This document shows, piece after piece, positions 1 to 10,146 of a stretch of DNA of 20,632 nucleotides. Numbering within the stretch: position 1 is the first letter of the stretch; every line of letters starts with the position of its first letter. A program made the translations under genes and the position numbers. The notes beneath the pieces were generated by a model. The model saw only the letters and a list, made by a program, of their open reading frames with translations. It was not told the origin of the DNA and did not search any database. Origin of the DNA: Hypsibius dujardini (Eukaryota; Tardigrada; Eutardigrada; Parachela; Hypsibiidae); contig LRSR01013483.1 of NCBI GenBank assembly GCA_001579985.1, forward strand, positions 1 to 20,632, given 5' to 3'.

Positions 1-351
1 TTAGGCATTTAGAGTAAAAGTAGCAATAAGTTTGGCGCTTTATGAAGAATCAAATCAAATCATGTATCTGCTAATGCTGAGTCGAAAAGCCATCTTACAA
101 AGGATTGGAACGGTAGCTTATACGCCGATCAGCCTGAATTTTTTTACAAATAGCCTAAAATTATTCCTGCCGCAGCAATTACAATTCGCACTCTCCCCTT
201 CCCCTGAAAAAGTTCTTGTTTACGGGAATTTATTATATCCGATTCCGAAAAAACTTATGTTTTGGTGGGGAAAAGGACGCCGAACACTCTGACAACCAGA
301 ATGAGCCTCTTCTCGTGTTTAAAGCAGTGTCCGAGATACGGACCTGCAAAG
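1..351. other. No gene seen
   Basis: Two open frames fall here but neither has a convincing acceptor and donor or a protein-like composition. An upstream, perhaps untranslated, exon of the gene that begins to be visible at 1299 could lie here, but nothing proves it. Confidence 0.4.
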
Positions 352-1258
352 TTTGTGTCAAATGAGTTACCGGAGTATTTAAAACATCAAAACCCAGCTG
401 GGAAAGCAATCTTGGCTCAGAGAGTTACAGTCGAGGTATTCAAGCAAAAAGCCTTATCAGCCTTTTGTTTAGTTCGCGAGACAGCGCCAACATCGAAAGT
501 TCATTTCTTTTTTATCAGCACAGTTCTTTGGTGCTTTTTCATCAACCGAAAATTGATGCACACTTGCGGTGCTTCTTGGCGGATTTCTTAAACAGCAATA
601 ACCAAAAGAAGTGAGAAGTTATTGCTGGAGTTATATTGCTTTAAGACTGTTGCCATCAAAACAGTTTCACCCTAGACTGAAAAACAATTGCATGTAGGCT
701 GGAAATTCGCTAGCAGAAAATCACAAATAATAATTATACTGTCCTGTTGCACTATTTGAACACATTTTTTGTTCACATCCTTGTATTATTAGATTTTTGT
801 GTCAAAATGAGCTACGAGAGTAGTTTAAACAACAAAACCTAGCTGAGAAAGCAATCTTGGCTCAGAGAGTTGCAGTTGAGGTATTGAAGCAAAAAGCTTT
901 ATCAGCCTTTCGTTTAGTTCGCGAAACAGCGCCGACAGTTCATTTCTTTTTTATCAATACAGCTTTTTGGTGCTTTTCCATGAAGCGAGAATTGATGCAC
1001 ACCTGCAGTGCTTCTTGGCGGATTTCTAAAACATCAATGACTTAGTGAAGGGAGAAGTTATTGCTGGAGTTATATCGCTTTAAGACTGTTGCCGTCAAAA
1101 CAGTTTCACCCGTAAGATTGAGATACTGTTCTAGACTGAAAAGCAATTGCATGTAGGCTGGAAATTCGCTAGCTAAAAATCACAAAGTATAATCACACTG
1201 TTCTGTTGCACTATTTGAAGACATTTTTTTGTTCACGTCCTTGTATTATTAGATTTTT
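352..1258. repeat. Two-copy tandem duplication, about 450 bp per unit
   Basis: Unit 1 (about 352-798) and unit 2 (about 797-1258) are colinear: both start with TTGTGTCAAA-ATGAG-like sequence, share GCAATCTTGGCTCAGAGAG, and end with TTGTATTATTAGATTTTT. Unit 2 has about 20 extra bases near 1110-1129 beginning GTAAGA, and lacks six bases of unit 1 near 490. In one plus-strand frame both units read KAILAQRV...EV.KQKALSAF.LVRETAP, and the six-base difference keeps that frame, but no start or splice context supports a gene. Divergence of roughly one base in ten suggests an old duplication. Confidence 0.85.
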
Positions 1259-1298
1259 AGCAACCTGATTTTTACACAACTTATTGTTTCTGTAACAG

Positions 1299-1395
1299 AG
1301 TATGAACTTCTTCATGCGTTTCAAGGATGGCAAAGAACGAAACCCCGATACTACTATTTCTCATGTGACTTTTGATACAATCAGAGGCAAGGATA
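1299..1395 (+). CDS. Exon 1 seen of the 13-exon gene
   Basis: Acceptor TGTAACAG precedes AGT-ATG, and the donor is ATA|GTAAGG. It reads MNFFMRFKDGKERNPDTTIS and onward in phase 0, ending with one base of a codon (phase 1). The ATG at 1302 is a possible start. The acceptor in front of it means that at least one upstream, perhaps untranslated, exon is expected. Confidence 0.7.
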
Positions 1396-2217
1396 GTAAG
1401 GATGCCTTGAATAAATAAAGGCTCAACGGGCTGCCATTTAAACGAACTTTGGCCTAATAGCTTATGTACCACATTATTTATTTGCAAATCCACATTGGAG
1501 GACTGACAGGATTAATGGTCAGACGATACGATCAACCTTAAGATAAACGATTCAAATCCTAGTATCAGAATTCAAAATCTGATTAACACATTATATTGGT
1601 CACGTTCAGACCAATTCTTTTGCACGTTTCATTGCAGAAAAGAAGACCGCGGCCACGTTGGCTAAAAAAGAATATTACAAGAGGAAGTACAGAGCCGAAG
1701 TTGAGGTATCGTAAACTGTACAGTTTGAACTGTAACATGAACTGCAATACAAAATATAACATGACAATAATGGACACCGTAGTTTATATGATGAAACTAT
1801 ACACAACTTGAGCTCTGTAATATAGGATTTAGGATTTGATGTGTCTACTCTGGCAAAGAACAAAAGTACTATGGAAAGAACTAAGCCGCGGATACAAATT
1901 CTGGATCATGAAAGTGCGAGGATAATCCTACTCAAACTTCTGAAGGAACATAAAGATAAGCTGGCCAAGCGGACTGTTGATCGACCCAGGAGAGTGAAAG
2001 CCACTGTCACTGCGCCACGTGTGAGCGCACCAAACAAAAGTTGTTCCACAACATGCAGAGCTTCAAAAAAAACTATGAAGACTCAGACCAGCATTTCAAC
2101 CAGTAAAGGCGTATGTCCCACCAAAGCGGCATCGGTGTTTGCCAGTGACATTGGGAAACTGAAAAAACAACCCATCTCAGTACGTTCGTCCGTCTGATTG
2201 GTTGGTTGTTTAGCTGC

Positions 2218-2287
<70 letters not shown>

Positions 2288-5200
2288 TTTGTCTGTCTGT
2301 CTGTTTGTCTGTCTGTCTATTTGTTTGTCTGTATATTTCTCCGTCTGTCTGTCGGTCTGTCTGTCTCTTTGTTTCTCCGTTTCTCTGTCGGTTTGTCTTC
2401 AGTTTGCTTTTGTTTTACGTAGTTATATTTTTGTTTCACAGTCTCACCAGGGAAAAAATGAACGCAAGCTAAATAATATTTCGACCACTCGACTATCATT
2501 CGGTAATTAAAAGCGCTAGTGAAACGATAGACAGCGTCCGGCAGACATAATGCATTTGATTCGACTTGGCCGCAGGTTATAACCGAAATTCTGTTTTATA
2601 GCATTCAATTTTTTCCTTACAGGGTCGAAGGTTGGTTTAACGAACCAAACGAGTTAAATGAGCCATGCACCTTCCTGTCTTTTACTTACCTATTTACCCA
2701 AATTGATTTGATTGTTTTAGTCTTCCCAAAAAAGCAAAGTGCGCACTCGGGCAAACTGTTCAACCGCCGGAACTTCGATCGGTAAGTGCTGGCTCTAATT
2801 GAAGATAGTGAAGCCATAAACATCTTGGGTATGACATAGAGACTGCATGTGATGCCTAATACGAATTTTTGTGTGCCCTAAATTCGACGCGGAGTTCTTC
2901 CCGGGCAAAAATTTAACTTTTAGTTTAGTACAAAAAATGTACGTTGCCTAATTGCTAAATTGAAAATCGAAAATGAAAGAAGCGGAGGCAAAGGAACTGC
3001 TAACAACTGTTGACGCCAAAAATAACGTTATTTGAGGATGCCTGCAATATAAAAACAGTTCCAATTAGCCAAGGCAGATAGACGTCGCAGTATCGTTCTG
3101 TCGCAAAACCAATTATATGCTTTCAGATTCACTGCCTAAGATCCGTCGCAAAATCTTTTTGGAAGACAACCGTAAAAAAGAGAAAATGGTGGTACGAGAA
3201 GTCAGGCTAAAAGTTCAGCGATCAAAAGCGTAACTGCAATGCATGTAGTCAACTCGGGCGCTGCCAATTGGCAACTTTGCAAGAAATAATCAATTGACTA
3301 ATCCCCTAATACGAATTTATATGTGCCCCGAATTCGGGGCGGACAAAAACCCACACTTTTTGTCGAACATTTTCTCGTATAAAAATGTAGCCCTTGATTT
3401 AGTATATTAGATGTCCGTTGCGGACAACATTTTTCCTGCCGACAAATGCTCCAGATTTAATTTGTCCCAAGTTTGTCTCGTGCTAATCGTTGTCCGTGAA
3501 ATGTGTGTGAAATATTTGACAAAAACGATTGTGGGCATAGCAATTGAAAATTAATAAGGCTGTGTGAATTGTCCCTAGTACACATCTGGTGTACGAAAAG
3601 ATTTTTTTCCGTACATATTAAAGTCAAATTGTCACCTTAAATTTGTACCTAGAAACAGCGGCTAATATCTTACATATTATGTACGGCCATCGCAAAACGT
3701 ACGCCGTAGCAGGTCATATTATGTACGATCGCATTTATTTTAATCCGTGTGTACCTCAGCCCTTAAAAACATTACGCAGGAAATCTTAGAGAAATCTTAT
3801 GAAAATGTTTTCAAAAACTTCCTTCAGATGGGCTAAGCATCGAATCGCGCGAACTTTCTAACTGACGCTTGACAAACCAAGGTATAATAGCGCCTGAATA
3901 TTGTTCCAGTCTTCCCACAGCCGCAAAACGTGAGAGCATAAGTTTCGCAATTCTTCGCGAAAATACTAAAACTGTTTCAGAACTGTTTATAGACACATAT
4001 TTCGTCGTGTTTTAAAATAATTAGAAATCCCATTATTGCGTCCCACAAGATGCCAGACCCTGGGCACCCTGCATAAAGTTTTATTCTGTCATTTATTTCC
4101 AAAAACTTACTGTCTTTTCGCCTTTCAAATAAGAATGAGTGAGACGTATAAATTTTGAAAGCTCACACATATCGCTTCACATAAATTTAGACGAATAAAA
4201 AGTGGTCACACGCCCTGTGAACGACCTCACAAATTGTGTGCGGAATGGCGTATAATTTGTGTGAAAATTTGACTTTTCGTATGACCTATCGTACTTCATT
4301 TTTTCATGTGTACAGTACTAGGGTGTGAGCTTAGCTCTCCCAAAACTAAATCAATCAAAAACTAAATCAAAACTAAATCAAAACGAGTCAATTCCGCCCA
4401 AACTTTGTAATTATGTGGTTGGAGTTACTCTAATCAATAAATCATTATGCGCGAGTTTGAAAATTGTTGCAATTCATATAAGCGCATCCGCTGTTTTGGG
4501 CGAAATATGCGCTTTTTGTCAGTCACAAAGTTTTTCCTTGGAAACACAAACTTTTTCCTTCGTCACACAAACTTTTTTCTTCGTCATACAAAATACGCCT
4601 GTCAGTTGCAAAAAAGTCCTGCACGGATTTTTATCACACAAAATATGTAAGATGTTTGTCCTTTTGGACACAAAATTCTACTTCAGACATTATTTATGTG
4701 AACAGTGCACGAATTTGTTCTGCGTTTTGTGTGAAAGTAATTCTGGTCAGACAAAAGCCAAATATTTTTTATTAGGGATCCTCCCCAAGCAGAACAAAAG
4801 AGCAGGAAACCAGTGAGACAAAAAAAGGGAAGCAAACCAAAAGGCTGGCAGATATATGGATAGACAGACCGGCTGTTAAGGCAAACAGACGGGCAGACAG
4901 GCAGACATACAGACAGATACTGTAGATAGACAGGCAGATAGACAGATAAACAAACATCATTTCATCTTTCTGTAAATTTTGACACATAGACACATAGTCA
5001 AAAAAGCTGATCATTGGAGCGGCACAAAGACAAAAATGCATTCTCTAGATATCTTGATAAAAGTACCTTTAATAATCTGTTGATCACGGTAGCGTAATTG
5101 GATAAACAGTTTAAGTTACATCTCGAGGTCCGATACGGTTTTGAATTTTAAGTCCGGTTAAAGTGCGAATTTCATGTTTAAGATGCGGCAACTTTGTACT

Positions 5201-8200
5201 TAGAGAAAGATTTTTTCGGCGAGGCAAAATTATGTTCGTCATTCACACATTTTTACACGGCCTGGCTTTTCGCAGACAAAATAAGTGTCCGAAAATGTCC
5301 TTCAGGAAAAAATTTGTCATATGGAACATTAAAAGTGTGTAAAGGAGACATTTTTGTCAATATGAATGCACGGATGGAATTCGGGTTATACTTGCTCAAC
5401 AAACTTTTATTAGGGGATTTCGCGTTAGATGCACGGAAAATCTATTTGATTGTAATTCGATGTCCGTTACAGTGTCGAGTGTGGGGAAACCCGGCGTTTT
5501 CAAGAAGAAGGAGAAAGCAACAAAACCTAATGGGTAAGTTTTACACAACTTAAAGCAGGGATTATATTGGGATTACACATTAGATTATCGCTTTGAGTGA
5601 TGTCATGTTATTTGGAACGGCCGATCACTCGGATGATTGAATTACACTGGTTGTTTAAAACTATTGAACGTTAATTGCATTCTTCCAGATGATTCTATTG
5701 TTATCAGACGATACCTAGTCCAGTATGGCAAGACAATTGTGCAGATCGGGGGAATTCACCAAGTTTTTGGCCTGACACGACAATACTTTGTTTTCATTGC
5801 AAACAACTCATGCCATGTCCGTCCATCTCTCCGTCCGTCCGTCCATCCGTCCATCCGTCCGTCCATCCGTCCATCCATACGTCTATCTCTCCGTCCCTCC
5901 GTCCTTCCCATCGCCTCTCTGAGCGTTTGTTTGCTTGTCTCTTTGTCTATGTCAGTCCGCTGGTCGATCTATCTGGCGGTTGGTTGGCCTCTGATTTGTC
6001 TTTGCAGCTCTCGTTATGCAATAAGCTATGAATCGTGATCATCACGCATACTCATGATTGTCATCCCGTTTTCGCTATTCAAACAATAATTAAAACTTAG
6101 TTCGAATTTTGAACCCCTCCCCAACATCACAGCGGCTGGCTGATTTAGTAATTTTTGCGCTTAACCAATATTCAGTAAGAATTTTTGAAGCGTTTCGAAT
6201 CCCAAACTTAGTAACAAGTATGCCATCGATTCGAATTTCAAAAATCATCTTATCCCTTTTCAAAACAGAATTAACCAATCACGAAAAGTCATACCTTTTA
6301 GTATTGAAGGAAAATAGAAAATATGATTTTTGCATTGCTTGTCGGTACTTGACTGACTGGTTATTATTGTTCTGTTCACTTAGTGCCAAAACCGTCTCAC
6401 CATTCGCCGTATCTCCCGCAACAATGTCACCCACTGAAGGGGGTCTATCTGGTGTTCATGCGGTAAGCTTACCCGAGCTAAACGCCCATCAATAAATAGT
6501 GGCATTCATATTAAAGAAAAGGAAAGTGTTTATTCATACTATCTTTTTAGTCTGTAGCAAATGCCGCGAGTGCTTCGGGGTCAGGAAGTTCAGGGATCGT
6601 TAATGTTTTGGACGGAGGAGCGAAGAGCCGAATGACCGGTACGCGTGCAGTTTCATTACATTTCGTACGCGTAAAGTGGATCAGTGCAGCTGCATCACTG
6701 TGTAGAGTTTGCACAATGATCAATATGTCACTGCTCAGAGTGATAATCAGATCGACTTGTCACTCTAAATTTAACTTTGTGCAGTTTTCTTTGGGCTGTT
6801 TGGTCTAATACAGTCAGCCCCAAGAAGAACTCTGCTTGCACAACACAGGCTGTTTGCGCATAGAGAGAGATGAGGTGCGACAGGTGTAGCAATAAAATAT
6901 CTTTGATATCAAGAGACGCAAGTAATTGAACCAAGTGGCCCACCAAAAATTGGCTTATCTCGCGATCTCAAAAAACAAATAGCAATTTACCTGTGTATAG
7001 GACTGCTACCACTGATGACTTAACCGCAGGGAAACTGCGCAAAGTAGCCGAATTCGAAATCTTATCAGTTGTTTTTGCAGCTTTTCATGACTGTGCTTTT
7101 TTCTGCCGTTGCAATTGATTGGCTTGATTTAGTAAAAGTTGTTCGTCAATTTTCCTGATTGGTTGTCAGAAACGGTGCAATTTAGGGCGGAGTTTTCGGT
7201 TTGTCTGAACAGCAAAAGTCACGTGAGCAGAGTTCTTCTTGGGGCTGACTGTAGATTTTATTTGACATCACACGACATGATTTTGTTTCGAAAGAAATTA
7301 ATGGTCATTTTTCGTATTGGTGTGGCAAAAAGATACACGCATTATCATAACATTTGGCGGCATGAACAAAATTTTTTCCCCTAATAAAGGAACGTTTTGG
7401 CTCTCCAGAAATTACATTACAGAAAATAAAAAACAAAAAACGAATACAAATGAGACATTATAAAATGTATTACTTATTTTAGAGATTCTGGCACAAATTC
7501 CAGATTTATCTAATAATTCCTGGAAATCTCTCGAATCAACAAATTTCTACTAAGTGTAAATATTTTGCTTCTAGCTCTTCCTAATTAACGATCGCATCAT
7601 TTGCTAGTTTTAGATATTTCATATAGTTTAATGATAAATCGTCCCAAGTTAGATGTTACTCGGAATTGTGTCTTGTGAAAAAATCTAATATCTTGCCTAA
7701 ATCTTGTCTTTCAGGGACGCCTAGTGCAACCGATGTCTTGAGGCTTTGCGGTGGTAGTACTATGCTGGCCAACGACGTGCCCCTGTCCATTTTTTCTGGC
7801 ACCATGAGCGGCAAACGAGGTCAGTGTCACAAACAGATGATGTTTGATTAAAGACCGCAGTTTGATACTTAAATGTAGTGTACTATATTGTGGTGATCTT
7901 TTGCACAGTAGAGCAGTGTAGTACAACGCGAAATCCTGTTTTAGGCTAGAAAGGAGACTCACACTCATTCACCCACTCCGTTGCTTACACAATGAGTGCC
8001 GCTCCGCTACTATTTCAAGAGTACATGTTTCAGGCCATATCCTGTTGCAAGTCATATGCTTTGCTTCGTACTGTATTTGAAATTGAAATTTGCAAAATGA
8101 TGCAAGTAGCAACGTCCAAGTAACTTGAAATTAAATGATGTTGTAAGGTTGGCCCTGAGAAAAACTGGAGCATGGCTAATTAAACTGTTTGTGAGAAGTT

Positions 8201-10115
8201 TTTATTCTGCTTCAAACGGGTAAGGAAAGTAAGAGCTTAATTTTCATTGTAACTAAAAGTGCCTATTGTCTCCTCGGCAATTCATTGGCTGTTTTAAAGT
8301 ATTAATTTTCAGATTACCCACAAACTAACGTACTCCACTTAACGACTGTACTACAATTTGCATAAGGCCATAAACTAAATGACAGATCTGAGACTGTACT
8401 TCATTATTTGTACCATCTTTTTCGGCAACCGCCAGACTTGAATAGTTATTGGTTATATACCTTAACGCTTTTTGTGTGTTTAGCTATCCTCGCAAACACT
8501 TGGAGCAAGCTAAAGGTTCTACAGTTAAAAACGGAATTGCGAAATCGCAAACTCAGTCAATCCGGCCCGAAAAGGAACCTCATCTTTCGCCTCGTCGATG
8601 TATGGTCACGGAAATTTACTTTAATAATACTATCGATTCTAGTACTATGAAATATCGATAGAAATAAGGGAACAGTGCTTTGATGAATTGACCCGTAGTG
8701 CATGACAACCTTAGGAGTGAAGTTTGAAGTTTAGCATTGCTCCAATCGGAGTAGGTGTTGGTACATACTGGCATATATTCATTTTGAACTGAAGTGAAAT
8801 TCCCCGCCCATATTATATAGAGCACGGCGAAATTTTCTGCCCTAATTTTGAGAACTGAATTATTTTTGCATTTTACATATAATTTCGCTGCCCGACTGCC
8901 TAGATCAGTGAAATGGAACAAAGGACTCAGCCGCAGCACTACAAGTTAGAGTTTTAGAATCTTATTTTTTTGATACGGGCTTCCCCTACATCAAACTTGT
9001 CAGTACAGGGTGTAGTCAGCTACAGCGTTTTGCGGTGCCGACTTTTCCCCTTCGCACAGAGCAATAATGTCGGATTGACAAAGCGCCCGTTTGTACCTAA
9101 ACCTAATTTACTAACCTTGTTTTAAAGTTGCAGCACAGAAATAAATGTAGCTTTTAGTTTTTTATTTATAAAAGCAAGCTCCGGTTGTCATCTCAGAGTG
9201 TTCTCTTCAATCGAGCACTGTTTCTGCATTTCTATTGTGATTTTGACGGTAATTATTGATTTCGGTACAGAATATCATCCCAGGTTCGCCAGAACAACTT
9301 GAATCCCAGACTCAAAATGCGGTAAGGGATATGCACATCACTAAATTAACGTTGTCAGCCTGCGCCCCAAATTTGGCAGAGGGACAGACAGATACAGTGA
9401 TAAAGAGGCAGACAGACAAGCAGGTGGACAGATTGGCAGACATGCAGGCACTAGATAGACAGGCAGACAAACATACAAAGATACAGACAGAGAGACAGAT
9501 ACAGACAGACAGACAGACGGACGGACACACACAGACAGACTGACCGACTGACCGACTGAAAGAGTGACCGACCGAGTGACCGACCGACCGACGGACAGTC
9601 AACCAGACAGACAACCAGACAAACAGACAGACCAGCATAAATGATCTTTCGGTTACGAAATCAGGCTTTGGTTTACGATTCAACATTGTACTTTGAGCTC
9701 GTATGATCAAATTTGGGCCAATTAACCAAGTTTCATTTACAGGCAGATCGCACGGCGTCAAGAATATTTGAAAACATGAACAAGGTCAAGCGAAGCTTTC
9801 CTAATGATGTGAAAGGATTCTTTACCGCTACATGTTTAATGAGTGGTGGTCTCTGCCGAAAAGTTCATAACAATGTCAGGTCAAGACCAGAGCGGAGAGT
9901 GAGACAAAAAATGAAGTGGCACATACTGCAGTTCCACATGGACGAAATTGATGATGTAAGTTGAAACATGAAGTTCAAAATAACATAAATTACGTCTTAG
10001 GAGCAACTCTCTACGTATTCCATGTTGTGTTACAAATTGGACAGTGTTTTGAGAAAAACATTCGCCGCTAGCAGTAGTTAACAGCCGAGCGAGAAGTGAT
10101 GAAAGCAAAGAGAAC

Positions 10116-10146
<31 letters not shown>

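Larger units (their letters stand above)
3172..5472 (+). other. Long intron with motif-dense blocks
   Basis: No exon is supportable in this 2.3-kb intron. From about 3575 to 3755 the word GTAC occurs eight times in roughly 180 bases, often as TGTACG. From about 4195 to 4760 CACAAA and its complement TTTGTG recur about ten times. It also contains a short tandem repeat (4522), a CAGA microsatellite (4846) and a tRNA-like segment (5090). A 163-codon open frame across 4325-4816 has a repeat-driven composition and no splice context. Confidence 0.5.

Noticed and set aside
1-6. TTAGGC, the nematode telomere unit, at the first bases
   Set aside because: A single hexamer occurs by chance; no array follows.
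2198-2510. Open frames rich in Cys, Leu, Ser and Val across the CTGT tract
   Set aside because: They are translations of a tetranucleotide repeat, open in several frames at once. The same applies to 9312-9761, 12269-12530 and 5637-6031.
4325-4816. 163-codon plus-strand open frame
   Set aside because: Its composition follows local 21-base and CACAAA repeats, it has no ATG at the listed start, and it lies deep in an intron of a better-supported gene.
5194-5553. 119-codon plus-strand open frame
   Set aside because: The supported exon 5473-5533 overlaps its end in another frame, with matching splice sites and phases. The rest has no coding signature.
5689-5724. Possible exon after the acceptor-like CATTCTTCCAG, reading DDSIVIRRYLVQ
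   Set aside because: Exon 6 leaves in phase 2, which would put a TGA at once in this segment. Joining exon 6 directly to 6384 is in phase and needs no extra exon.
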